DNA from: Strix aluco
Lineage: Eukaryota > Chordata > Aves > Strigiformes > Strigidae
Assembly (NCBI RefSeq): GCF_031877795.1
Contig: NC_133932.1
Location: forward strand, 40,934,180-40,998,179
Direction: 5' to 3'
Length of the DNA: 64,000 bases
The position numbers and the translations under genes were made by a program. The notes beneath the pieces were generated by a model. It saw only the letters and a list, made by a program, of their open reading frames with translations. It made no database searches and was not told the DNA's origin. Of the stretch, positions 36,871 through 49,900 are shown in pieces (position 1 is the first letter of the stretch; the number at the start of each line of letters is the position of its first letter).

Positions 36871-38349
36871 TTCTGTTGTACCAATTGGACTTCACCATCT
36901 CACTTTCCTTGGCATCTAGAGAAAACTCTATTAGAAAAGTAAGAAAACATGACAAAGTAAACCACAATTTTTTACCTCCTGAGAGCTTCAGACATACAAA
37001 TGAGTTCTTGCCAGATAACAAGTGAGATGATTGTATCATTTCCAAACAACTGACTCAAAAAAAACCCCAAAATGCAGGCACCTTGAGAGTCCTCTCAGAC
37101 TCAAAACCGCAGAGATCATTTTACAGAAGTAAGCTTTGCTCTTGGACTACAAATGTTTATGCCAAATTTCAGTTTCAAATGCTTTTGCCTGTGTGTAGGC
37201 ATGTGTAAAATTATTAATCCTTGAAAGCAGGGATTCATAATAATGGAGTTATTGACATTTTCTTGGCTCTGACATTGCAGATGTGATGCTAAGGATAAGA
37301 AACATTCCCACTGTTTGATGAAAGGGGTTCCCAGGAAACACTATCAGTAATCATTCTTCAAGCAGAAGATGTTTTCTGTCATCTGGTTCTTGACAACTAT
37401 AAATAAAGGACTCAATCTGATTTTTATACACTATTTCTACACTGTAAGAGGCAGAATGATATATCACACAGTTTGCAATGAAATCCATATACACGGCGAT
37501 GATATTATAAACAAAGTATGTATGCACCACAAATGTTTGTGTTTTAAGCAGCGTTGTGAAGCAGAGGTTCACAACTGCACTTGTTGGTCTTGGTTAATGC
37601 AAAAACTCAATTTTTTGTGCTGTAGCTAAAGTGTTTCAGAGACAAACGTCACTACACAGGCAGAGGATGAAACCAGTATTCTTTTGCTAGCATAGAAGAA
37701 CTGTTATTAAAAGCTATCAAAGTGAAATGCTACCTTTTTTTTTTTCCTCAGCTATGTCAGACTAAGCTATTTGTAAACAGAAATACAGTCAATACAGTGT
37801 GGTACTCATCCCTAAGCTTGGAAGATCTCTAAATGAAGCACCAGCACTCCCTCAGAGAGCAGGGGAGTTGAAGAGCTCTGGCAGGGTAGGGTCCTCCTCC
37901 TTAAGCTCACAGCCAAGCTCTGCTTGCCTGTTCCTCTGCAACAGCAATGAGTTGGGACCTCACCAGGAAAGGTTCAAAAGAGGTAACCAGTGAAACCTTC
38001 ATTGTTAGGGGAAACAAAAACTGTGGAAACATCTTTACTTTGCAACGCAGTGTGATTCAGTGGGCCCTGAGCTAGCACTGGTGCAAGTCAGACAGCCCAG
38101 CACCCTCCTCAATGGCGATAACAGCTTATCCCCACACCAGACTCAAGCTATTAGATTTTCACCAGCAGGACTGCAATGATGCAGCTATGCTGCTTCCCAT
38201 TCAGAGACAGCAGGACTGCCAGTGCCTCTACAGTGAACTCCAAGCAGTGAGTGCCTCTGGTTTACTCATGGTCTCCAGGCAGCAAGGGTATTCTGCACAC
38301 CCCAGGAACATGGGTCAATGACATGCTCCACCATGGGGAGCAGAGATCC
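36871..38349. other. Unique non-coding stretch
   Basis: Nothing recognised other than a T run near 37736-37745. Confidence 0.45.
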
Positions 38350-38504
38350 TTCCCTTTCCCTTTCCCTTTCCCTTTCCCTTTCCCTTTCCCTTTCCCTTTC
38401 CCTTTCCCTTTCCCTTTCCCTTTCCCTTTCCCTTTCCCTTTCCCTTTCCCTTTCCCTTTCCCTTTCCCTTTCCCTTTCCCTTTCCCTTTCCCTTTCCCTT
38501 TCCC
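38350..38504. repeat. Perfect TTTCCC hexanucleotide array (about 26 copies)
   Basis: 155 bases in strict 6-base register with no substitution or indel from 38350 to 38504, where an extra C breaks the phase. The unit is pure pyrimidine on plus and pure purine (GGGAAA) on minus. The minus strand therefore offers about 25 GGG runs spaced by AAA, compatible with G-quadruplex formation, and the mirror symmetry is compatible with intramolecular triplex DNA. It is not the vertebrate telomere unit (TTAGGG/CCCTAA). The unit contains no stop codon in any of six frames, which explains the Pro-Phe, Ser-Leu, Lys-Gly and Glu-Arg dipeptide open frames here; none is a gene. Perfect arrays of this length are usually recent and length-variable. 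Confidence 0.97.
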
Positions 38505-41500
38505 CTTCTTTAGGTCTGGCCATTTCATAACCATGTAGGAGGAAAATTATAAGCATAAGCCACACAAACCCTGGAGCTACTGGGCAAACAGTTAAAGAAG
38601 GTATGAATCTAACACACTGCATTTGAACATTTCTTTTTCTGTTTTCTTCTTTTTATATCCTGTGGCCTGAATCAGCATGGGCTCCCTTGTTATAATTTCT
38701 GAGTTCCCAGGAAAGCACTTTCCTCCTCCCTTCTTCCTTTATGCTGCAGGATTATGGCCATTCAGCCATGTGGAATCCATCGTCTGCCCAGCTGCAACAC
38801 AATACTGAGCAACACCAGACAGAGAGTGAAAAATAAAAACAGAGAAAGTTATAACTTCCAATGTTTGCATTACCAAATCTGTAATGAGGATAAATCTTGA
38901 TAACCACACCCCAGCACTGGAAGATTATGCACATCTTTGAAAAGCAGATTTGACCCTCTGGCCATTCCCCCCTGACAATCTGCACTGCAGATTTGCAGCA
39001 ATTTTTATGGGAACAAAGACCTTCACTGCACCATAGCAGTATGTTTGCAAGTAAATGACCATGCCGGGAAGCATGAGTTCTTAGGCTATCTAATGACTAT
39101 ATCAGCATGGATGTGTCATTGCTGTTCTCACAAGGCATCATACAGCCTCTCACAAAGTCATGTGAGAGTGAGTGAGAAATCAGCTGAATCTAATCAGAAG
39201 GAATGGGATAATTAATACGAACTCTGTGAGGACCTGTTTGTAAAGTGATATGCAGGGTTCTCTGTTTAGCGGCTCATTATTCAACCAAGCCCTAGTAAAG
39301 CTTCACTGTCTCCACGGAGCACAATGCAAATAGAAAAACAGTTTCATTTTCCCCATCCTGTCACTATAGTCCATAATTTAAGATGATCATACTTTTCCAT
39401 TTTTCTCACAATGTGGATAGGGGCATCTAAACTGTTACTAAAATGCGCTAGCTGAGGAAATGGAGGCAAGCTGGTCAGAGCTGCTTGGAGAGGGCAGCCC
39501 CACTGCTCTCTGGTTTCTTCTGAGTCTGCTCAGAGCATGAGGAAGCAAGCAGATAATAAACAGATTTCTGGTGAGACATGGAACGTATCGGTGAGGCAAG
39601 TTCTGAAACGAATGTCAAGCTCATGTGGGGAGGTTTTCTTGGAAAGTAGCTTTCTCTTTGAGAGACAATCCAGCATTGGCAGGAGATACGGAATCTCACC
39701 CACCCCATGACACTGCATTGTATGCAAAGGGAAATTTCAGTCAGCAGAGAGGAGGGAGGAAAAAGAAGCATCAAGTTGGCTGTTGCCAAAGCAATAGATC
39801 CAACATGACATGACATACTGCTGCTGGAACAAGTCAACCAGTATTGCTTCTGCCCTGCTGTCCACCTTAAAGCATGGTAAATGTTCTTGCTTTCCATACT
39901 GCCAAGGACTTGTTTGCTAATGGACTGTTGACAGATGGGTGAGAACATTTGTTTTATTTTTCTCCTTTTCTTTATTTCTGACAACCCTTGGGAAGAAACA
40001 AATGCCATCCATTCATCCATTCTTCTGCAGTCTAAGGAAATATGGCAACTCCCTGTTGACTTAAATAGCCTTTTTCAAAATTAAAAAAATCCCCAAAACA
40101 TACTGTCCTCTGTTATATGAAATGCAACAACATGGCATCAGGCTTTCTTCCAATTTGTGCAAGAAATGCAGTCATTTAACAGTCTTAGGTACATCAGAGC
40201 TATGCTCCATAGCTGCTGCTGACCAACAGCAAGCAGAAGACCACCACAGTTGTAGGACAAGGACATATAAGCAATGTGCCCAAGGTTTTAGTGTAAAATC
40301 TAGGTAGGAAACCAAGGCCAGTACACGATCAAAGGTATAATTTTGCTGGAGAGCCGCACAGTGAATGCTTTTCCATCTTTATTTCTCCCTTTTTTAGTGT
40401 CCACCATCACAATGACTTTTCTTCCTAGGACTTCCGCAAGTCTGCCACAGACATCCCAGGCAGAAATGTATGTGCCCATGCAGGGTACTACATGTTCAGA
40501 GGCCTTTATCCATCTTCAGTGTGTTGGAGTCACTATGCTTGGGCAGAACATCTGCCTAGGATTCAAATTTCCCAGCTCTGTCTTCTTTCTCTGCCCAGAA
40601 ACTCTGTCCAGACAGGATCTGAAAAATACATGTCCATTTGGCCTGAATTTCTAGATGTTCAGCACTCCAGAAGGAGGGATGTTTCCAGTCAGAAAATGAG
40701 ACAAGATCAACAAAACCCAGATAAATGACAGCTGTACCTTTTCCAACACAGATGGACTGGATGCATGCTCACTTGAAAGACACTTTCATCTTTATACCTC
40801 ATTTTCAATAACTTCTATTACAAACTGGAGCCCATTGTATCAATTCACCCTTGTTTCATCAAATCTCAGCTCAGCTTTGCTTCTAGGCTCCTGTTAGTGA
40901 GCCCTGACTGGCAGCCAAGGAAATTAGAGTGTGTTGCCTAACTGTAGGGTCTTGGAGAACCAAAAGTAACCCCAAAACCCCAGACAGTGGTTAGTATGCA
41001 AATGTGAGACTTGTCATACATGTAAGAGATGTCTCAGTGGAAAGAGACAAATAGAGACCAACCTTAAATCCATTGCTGATGATGACTCAGAAATGAAGGG
41101 ACAGGAGCACAGATCAAGGAGTTGTGGGTTCCTGAAACGTTCTCTGGAAGACCAAACTGCACTGCTGAATTCAAGCACCACGACTGAGATACCCAATTTC
41201 CAAATAAGCTGCAGTTTAGCCGAGCTGTCCAAAGAGTAGCAGGTATGTTTGTGGTAGAACAGATGTTTCCTGGGAGCATGTAGCTATCACTCCACTCAAG
41301 CAGAAAGGCAGTTATACCAATAAGGCAACAAAACCTCCTCCCAGAGTAAAAGTTCAAAACCAAAATAGAATAGCTGAATATAATTTTTTTCCATTCTCTT
41401 CTGCCTTTTTCTCTCATTAGCCACATTAGATCTGTTAGAAGGATTTCTTTTTTTTCATTCATGTTTCATGAATGCAAAAGCATGCGCAAAATGTGCAAAT

Positions 41501-44500
41501 TCAGGTTATAATAGACAGACAAATGGCAGCTGCCAAAGCCAGGAGAAAAAAAGTTTCTAAAAGCTAAGGTTTCACAGATCCTTATAGTTGCATTTTGGTT
41601 GTTTGCTTGTTCTTGTCTGGTACATAGTAGATTCTGGTAAGAATCCCAAAACCTGATGTTTTTATGATTTGAAGCACTCTGTATGTTATTTATGTCAGAA
41701 TCAATAGAACAGTTTATATAAAAAAGATGTGTTGCAGCAGTCAATTCAAACAGAGCGATTTGTATGCAAGTGGAACTGATCAATCCAATAAAAATGATTG
41801 CCAAGTCTCCTGAGTCTTATAGAAATACTTTCAATAAAGACATTTTTAATAAAAAAGAAATGAAATGTGTAGCAGCATAGGATTCAAATGGAAAGTAAAC
41901 CTTTTCTGAACAGCTGAGGAAAAGAATTTACACTTTGATTAAAGCCTGATTTTATTCAATTATTGATGCGGTATGGATATTTTAGTAAGGAGTATTTATT
42001 ATTTATTTTTAAATCCTGGATTGTTCACATGGATCCTATTTGTCCATATAGTTATTTCAGGTGAAGTGCCTAACTCCAGGATAACTTCTCTTCCCAGACT
42101 TAAGGAAATAAGGTGCATCTTTAACCTTGTGTTGTGGTATCTCCACAAGAAGATATAGAAATATCTGGTCAGAGAAGGGAGGTGAACAAAAAGTGTTTCC
42201 TTTCACTCAACACTCCTTTAACTCATCAGTGCTCAGAGTATATAGCTCAGGCTATACTCAGCCTAACACAGATGTTAGAAATTTTACTTCCTATGTGTCA
42301 GAAAGGGTCTGAAATACAAGTCTAAGAAGATGACACTCCCTCTAAAAAAGCCCCAAATTTTCTGGGGTAGAGACTACAGTGTATCTGTATGCTGTTAAGA
42401 GAGTCACCCTTCACTGGAAAGCAAAGCACACAGTTAGCTGGTGTTCAGCTGAGTCAGCATTAGTAGCAAAGAAACAGTGCTTCCAAGGAAGGGGGGAGAG
42501 AATGCCTCTTTAGATTTGGCAATATAAGTCTTCCTTCTGACTGTAGCAGAGACAATTTTATAATAGGACTCCCCCATTCAAGTTTTTTAATCATGGCTGA
42601 TTTCATTCCAGCTTCAGAGGTTGGCTTATGACATGATTGGGTACATGGTGATAGAGTAAGTGTGATCTGCAATGTGTCATTGCCTTTGCATGAAGCGAAT
42701 AGGCACTTGCCTTCCTGCATCTATGTCTGTAACTGATCAAAGGCAATAGCACTGCCATTTGCTGTGCACATGACATCCATTATCTCGCAGTAAAACATGA
42801 ACTCATGTTGTGATGACCTGCTTACACATCATCTCTGGGTAGATGGGGAACACTTGCCAGAGGGTTCTTATGTCACAAGATGAAGTAGTCACTTTTATGC
42901 TAAGTTTTTTCCTTTCACTACAGATAGATTCAAATAGGCGTCTGCTGGCTTGCCAGTTAGAAGGAAACCTAACTTGTTAATACTTGCTTATAAAGAAAGT
43001 CCTCACTCAGGTTTCTCAGACATAGACACTGGGTTTGTAAGTCGTTTCCAGGCTATGATCTGACTGGAGGCACTCAGTGTCTATGGGATTCATTTTTGAA
43101 ATTACACTTTCAGTAATGGACTCACCTTTTGCTGTCTTACCTTAAATTTATAAGCTTCTGCATGAACACAGATAAAACAACCTCCTGCCCATTCACCAGA
43201 GATGTGCCCACCCGAAGTCTGTTGTCTGTTGGTGAGAAAGGCCGAGTAGAGGGGTTACAGAGCTGGTTGTTGTAGAAGCCATTTCTCCTGTCTACTGCAA
43301 TTCCTTCAGCCTCTGGGGAATCATGACTATTAGCTGTGCAATAATTACATCAGCAGGAACAAAATCATAGAACTAAGGCCTCCCCACCACAGTCACAAGC
43401 CCAGATGATGGAGACAAAACAAGAAGTGTTGCCACTAGTCACCATCAGGCAGACTTAGGCTTGCATATTTGTGGGGTACATGAAATGAATGACCTTTGGC
43501 ATGATACACACTTAGTCATTAATACACAAAACCCAGTCATCCAGCCTACTGCTTCTCCTACATTACCAAACTGTTTTCATCTTCCAGAAAATAAGTATTC
43601 CTATGAAGTCATCCCTCCCAGGCTGCTCTCTTTTTCTAGATTATATCCCTTTCAACTTGGGACCAAAACTCTGGATAGCAGCATGAGAAAAGCAATCATT
43701 AGAGACACATTTAATTAACCTCTAACATTTAGACTCACAGGTACAAGCATAGTCATTCCTGACGTCAACATTGCCAGTGACATATGGCAGCATAACGTAG
43801 GTCTGTGTGAAACAGAAATAAATTAATGTCTAAAATGAGTAACCGAGCTCACAGTGAGAAATAGGTGAAGTAGTTTGGAAAATGAGATCAACCACTTGTC
43901 TTTTGACATAGCAGTATCATTTTTGTGAGATATTTCTTCACCTAGGAGAGCTGGAACAAATTCAAAAGCCTGACAGTGACCACCACCAAAGTGGAATATG
44001 CTTTTACTAAAAGTATGTATGTCCTCCTCTGATGCTTAGTGGTGTGCTCCATCAGATTCAAGTCCACCAAGGGGTCAAGGAGGCTGAATCAGACTCGCAA
44101 AACCAGTCTGAAGAAACACCCTCTGATATTATCTTCCAACAGAATTGTTATCACAAGCCCTCAAACTTTCACTCACATATGCAGTAACTCATGTCAAAGT
44201 ATTGCCAGTACATGCTTGCTTGATTTCTTATTCTGACCATCCTCAAATTCCCCAGATTTGTCCTGATAATTAATGTTAGTCACACATCTTTCTGTGGAAT
44301 TTGTCCATCAGAAAATTGTGCCTTTAAAAAACTCAAACCTCTATTTTGTGGCATTTTAAAGCAGGGAGAAAAACCCTAAAAGTTTAATTTCAACAATGTT
44401 AATTTCTTCATTTTGACCTGCGGGTATATTGCAGATTGCTGTTTTCATGCTAGCAATAAATTTAAACATCAAAATGAAATGCTGCAATTTTATTGAAACT

Positions 44501-46769
44501 GATACCTGGTATTTCTGACATAACCTAAAAAGGTATTGTGCCAATGATTTAAAATTGTAAAGTTTTACTGTGCTTTGGAATAACAAGAATCGTTGGCAGG
44601 GTACCATGATGTTCCCTAGGGCAATCATGCACATTAACCACAAAGGCAGATAAAAATTTCTCAAGAGCAATCTCTATATGTTTTCCTGACCACAGAACAC
44701 ATGGAGGTAAAATATCATGCATTAGCCCTTTTAATAAAGAGTTTCGAATTATTTAAAATACTGAAATAGAAATTTCAGATTCAAAATCCTGGATTAGAAC
44801 TGCAGATGGAGAGCTGGGACCCAGCAGCTACTTTACGTTCCAGAGCCAGCACTGACATTATGATGCAGTCATCTGATGTGACAGGGATCATATGCATTCC
44901 CAAAAGCAGCTCCTTGAGCTTACAGTCCTTGAGCAGTCATAAAAATAAGATGTCTCTTGAGACATTTCAAAGATAAAGCTGGAGAGAGAAGGGCCATGTG
45001 GTTTACAACACTCTTGGATAAATCCAAAGTAACCCTCTCCTCCCATGACGCACCAAGACCATTCATAAAGTATCCAGTTCTCTTCATGACAGCAGACAGA
45101 AATGCTGTGCTAGAGGAGCAAAATAGGAAGAAAGTATTTGGAGCTTTGCCATTTTTCCAGAAAAATGATGCTTTTATGGAAGTGCACTCTCAAGAGCATC
45201 TTTGTCATAAAATCTGATTTTGGTGTTGGTTTTTTTAATACACAGCCCCAACACCTCCACACCTACCCCACCAGCTTCTGCACCCCAGGAGGATGCCTGC
45301 TTGGGGGGCTGCCCTGCAACATCCTCTGTCAGAAGGATCACAGACACTTTATTGAAGATTTACACAGTCTTGTCAGTTTGTGCCTATAGGGCATCTGGTG
45401 TTTAGTCACACAATCATAGGAAGGAGGCCTATTAGGCTTAATTTCTGCCAAGTTTGCTGCAATTAGTAGAGATGCTCCCAGTTTTTAACATCTGTGCAAA
45501 GCACGTCCTGGTATGGTGTTTTCTGTCCTTCCTCCCTCCCTTTCCCACCTCCTCTCCAGGATGTCTTCCTCCTCCTCCTCCCCTCTGCCCTCCCACGACA
45601 CGGAGACCCATGGCAGGTGTTGGCAAGAGCCAGCAGTGCTGGACTGCCCCGCAAGAGCCAGGGCCGCTGGGGTGGCCATGCCATCTGGGCGCCCCTGGCA
45701 TCGCCCTCCCGGTGCGGGTCCTTGCAGAAGCAGGGTGCGGCAGGCAGGGCTGAAGCTTTTGATCTGAGATCAGAGGTGGGGAAGGAGGCTTCACTTCAGT
45801 TCCCTTGCCAGCTTGGGTCGTTAATCTCTACCCATACCCACAGCAATAAAAATCGGCATTTACATAACACCGGTGGTTCACCTTGGAAGCACTCTGCCGG
45901 TGTGAGCGAAGCCAGTCCCGGCCTCGGGTCAGGGGATGCCCCCATGCCTGGAAGGGGAGCTCGTCACTGCCAGGGCACAATGAGAAAGGTCTCCTGCCCC
46001 TTTTGGGATGATGGCTCACCCCCCGGCCTGTGAGGGGCTGGGTGGGTTTGCACAGAGAATTACACAGTGGTGGGAATCAGCATCCACCTTCCTGGGCCCT
46101 CACCATAAGCAAGACTGCTCTAGCCACACAGGACTAAAAAGGTTGATTTGAGGTGCTCCCAAAGCAAATCTTTACCATTTCCCCCCTCCTGTGTTGCATA
46201 TAAAAGAAAAACCTTGAAGTGTTATTTCTTCTGCTTTTTTATTTAAAAAAAAACCCAACCAAATATTAAGTCCTGGCTTCTTTATTTCTGCTGTAGGGTT
46301 CCTTGGAGGGATGGGAAATGTGGGGAGCTGCAGCATCATAAGCATCAAGCAGCAGAACCCTGAGCAACGGGAATATATTTCATGTAAAATGCTGCTTGTG
46401 TTAACATCTCTTCAGCACAAATGCCTGCAAGAACACCCAAGGGACAAACTCTTTCTGTGGAAATTGCAATATCACTGCCTCTTTCTCTGCAGGCAAGAAA
46501 TGATTCCTTTCCAAAATGGGAAGGAAAAGTGTGTGACATTCTGGATATTTCTAAAGGAGAAAAATAAACAGCATTTCGAATGAAGTATTTAAAATAGTTA
46601 CATTGTTTGGAGTGTAGTATGTATGATAAATTAATAAATGCATAGAGAATTATCCATCTATATAGACAACTCTGGCTGCATGTTATATATAGATGTGTCT
46701 ATATAGTCAGAGGGACATATGCAGCGATATAGAAAGAAATGCATTCCACAAGTGTTAGGGGGCAGTGTG
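38505..46769. other. Long unique non-coding stretch
   Basis: No recognised gene or transposon over about 8 kb. At 39170-39335 there is a segment with ATAATTAATACG, retained CpGs and an ATGCAAAT octamer at 39324-39331. At about 45500-46030 the sequence is GC-richer and keeps a frame open for 179 codons, but it is Pro/Ser/Gly-rich with no recognisable domain. A (CCT)n-like patch lies near 45565-45580. Confidence 0.4.
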
Positions 46770-46910
46770 ACATATTGTAGGACACTGACCAGAAATCACA
46801 AAACCTGAAATTAAAGCATAGCTCTGCCACCAAGGTTTCATATCATCTTGGGAGAGTACTTAATTTCTCTATGTCTTTCTCCTCTCTTTGTCTGCTTAAA
46901 CTGTATCTCT
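46770..46910 (+). mobile_element. MIR-like (CORE-SINE) relic, plus strand
   Basis: Diverged match in order to the 5' half of the MIR consensus: CAGAAATCACAAAACCTGAA (about 46790-46809), GCTCTGCCAC (46821-46830), then CTTGGGAGAGTACTTAATTTC (about 46847-46867), followed by TCTATGTCTTTC at the position of the tctgtgcctcagttt block. MIR-like SINEs predate the bird-mammal split, so this is deep-time DNA still recognisable. Confidence 0.62.
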
Positions 46911-49900
46911 AAGGACTTTCAATTACCTGCTGTTGATACAGAGCTTTTCACCATGGGGATCTCTAGGTGCTGCTACCATCATCCTCAGTGGTTCAACCCA
47001 GTTCTCTTTCTGAGGACTGTCTGTAAATCTGGGAATGCGAACGAGAGAAGTACATTCCCTGTAGATCTAACAGCTTCCAGATTGCAAGTCTAACAGTTTC
47101 AGTTCCCTTTAGTTTACAAAAGACTGTACTTTGAAATGTCAAATTTCAGATACATTTAAGCAAAAAACTTGTGTCTAGGTAAGCTTTAAAAACGAGCAGC
47201 AAGTGTTTGTCCCCTTATGGATCACAGGCCTTCCCATTCTGCACCTCCAAACTGAGTAAGTAAAAACTTTTTTAACAAGATCAAAATGAAGATGTTCCCA
47301 TGTCAAAGCAGAACTGTAAAGATGAGTGGGTTTTGCAGCAGAGAAATACACAGTCCTGGCCAGCAGTCTGATTTAATTGAGGCTGGTTTAAAGAACTGAG
47401 CTTTTCATCATGACAGAAGTCTTTTTGCTTGTATATCTTGGAAAAATGATTCAGTAGGATTCAACACCAGCTATTAGCTAGCTAGTATACTTATTTGATT
47501 ACCACTATAGGGAGACAGTGTAGGAGTGTAACTGTGGAGCTATCTCTTGCTAAGGGAGCAGTAGGAACCTGCCAGTGTCCCCCATTCTCCCCACTTGCTC
47601 TGGGCAGACAGGTGAGTTCCAGACTAGCTTTTTGATGGAAAAGATAATCTCCATCAGCCTTGACTGGGTGTGAATGGAGACACTGCTCTTCCAAAGGCAT
47701 CCTCACAAGAGTGAGAGTCAGAGAAGTAGTCGTCCACCAACTGGGCAGACTGGTTACATAAGCAGGAACAAGGAAGCAGTATGGGGAGGAGGGATGAGAT
47801 TGGTATGCGTAAGTGAAAATTTAATCCCCATTAATGATGTGCACATTGAAAGAATTTGCAAACATGCCTTATAGGTGGGGTTATAGCAGATGGTGGGGGA
47901 TTTTTTTATGAATACTTTTTGAATGCAAGGAAAGCAAAGATAATGGAACATTTATGCAACTGCATGCTGCCTGGCTATTTTCCATTTCTTAAAGGCCTAG
48001 ATATTTGAATTCTAGTGGTCTGGCTATGGATTTTGTATTAGAACTACTTTATAAATTGCTTCAGGTATTTAAATTTTATGCTGTCAAAGACATTGAAGGT
48101 AGAGTAAAATGTGTTTGTTTGTATGTGTAGATGTGTTTTTGATAGGGGAATCAAATGTTTATTATGATTCAGCCATGATGCTTGTTAGAGCACCCTAGAG
48201 TACAAAAATGTACTGTCTACAGATATGCAGTTTAGATCTAACAACAGACAATTCATTCTGTGTACTGACTGCTCCTCTGAAAATTTTATGTGAGGAATAC
48301 ATCTTCTCCATAAAATAAAGAAAAAAAAAACCAAAGTACCTTAACAGTATGTAACTTCAAAAGAGTGATATCACATCCTGGAGTGGAGAACAGCATAGGT
48401 CAGTTTTTCCAAGACACATGTAGGAAGGCAAATCATTGTTTCTACTGGACAACTCTGCTAAAAATGTCATTTGCATTTTCTTTTTGGTTTGACTGAAACA
48501 TCTTCATTTCTCCTGGAACATCTCTGAAAGGATTTTCATTCAGAGTAACTATAATATCACCAAATGACAAAAGCAAAAGAGGAAACAACACATGTCCATA
48601 TCTATGCATGAAATAGATAAACTCAATGCTTTAATGTGACAGGGGGTTAGAGGTTAAGAAAACATACATCATACTACCTAATTTACTAATACAAAATATA
48701 TACATTCTCTAAGGCCATATATGGTCCTTTATAAAGAAAGAGAGTGTACACACCCTATAAGTTACCCTACCTTATGGTAGCTCCTAGTATAAAGAAAAAA
48801 AATCACCCAGAACTCCACCCAAATCTCAGGCTAATTCAGAACAGTCTACATCCACTTCCTAGATTAAGTACATTTTAAACATTGAAAGTAATTCCTTCCT
48901 TTTTGCAGAGCTCAAACTAGCTCCCTCATCCACCAGGCTCTTGCCTCCAAGGGCTGAGCAGCCCTTTCATCCTCTGATGCCCTGAGCACATCCATTCCAC
49001 TCCTGAGATCCACTGCTGCCCTGAGCAGCTCCTGCACCTCTCGGCCAGGCACTGATCAGATGGCAGGCCTTGCCAGCACAGTGTGTAGTGCATGAAATGG
49101 GTATAAACACCCAAGGAGGTATTCATATTCCCATGGGAGCAGAGGAGCCCTGCGGCAGGGTGTGTGGCAGCAGGGGTGACAGGTCCAACGAGCCCTGGAC
49201 ACCTGAGCAGCTTCCCTTCCAGCTCAGGAGGGTGCCAAGCCCCAGGCCAGGTCCTGCTCTCCTTTGCCAAAGTCAGGGAGAGCTTCTCGGCAGCTGAGGA
49301 AAGAAGACAGGAGCCAAACACCAGCATGAGAGAGAGAGAGAGAGAGCAGACCGGTGCTTTGGAAGGTGGTGACAAGCTTTGGCGAAGAATTCAAACTTTT
49401 TGCCAGGAACAGAAACTCCCCCGTTCGCTGCAGGAGTGCTCCTTCCAGGCTTGTTCCCTTGCCTGCGGGAAAACACACACATGCTCATCCTCTTCCCTGC
49501 TGAGCTCTTCTCAAAGGCAGCTGCGAGGGTGAGACCTTTGTGGCGACTTTGAGCACACCAGTGTATTGTGGCCAGTCTGTAGTGCACAGAAGGCCGGGCA
49601 GTAGGGGTTGGTCACTTGGCCACTAAAGCAAGATAAGACATTTTCACTGTCATCATCCAAATCAAATATTGGGCTCTGTTTGTTCAGATGATCTCTCTGC
49701 TACTCCCTCTTTTGATTAGCTGCACAGCAGAGCTTGAACTAAAAGAAAACAAGACAGCATGAGAGAGAGAAGAAAGTCCTCCTCTTGCTTTTAATCTGAC
49801 ATTTCAATAACACTTGCTTCTCCACCATCAGCAGCACCATGCTCGGCACAGACACAGATCCCCTGGTCTTCTCAGAAGTGCATAATTGCCTAATTGCACT

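Noticed and set aside
38350..38504. Interstitial telomere repeat or CRISPR-like array
   Set aside because: The unit is TTTCCC, not CCCTAA/TTAGGG, and there are no spacers; it is a simple hexanucleotide microsatellite.
38251..38622. Pro-Phe, Ser-Leu, Lys-Gly and Glu-Arg dipeptide proteins
   Set aside because: They are translations of the TTTCCC array, whose unit contains no stop codon in any frame.
39475..40020. 181-codon open frame on the minus strand
   Set aside because: No recognisable fold or motif, ordinary AT-rich composition, and overlapping frames on the other strand. Length is within chance expectation.
45494..46033. 179-codon open frame on the plus strand in a GC-rich patch
   Set aside because: Low-complexity Pro/Ser/Gly content with equally long frames on the opposite strand; typical of GC-rich non-coding DNA.
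48926..49375. 149-codon minus frame with an apparent signal peptide
   Set aside because: The hydrophobic SLSLSL run comes from the (GA)n microsatellite at 49328-49346; the rest has no recognisable domain.
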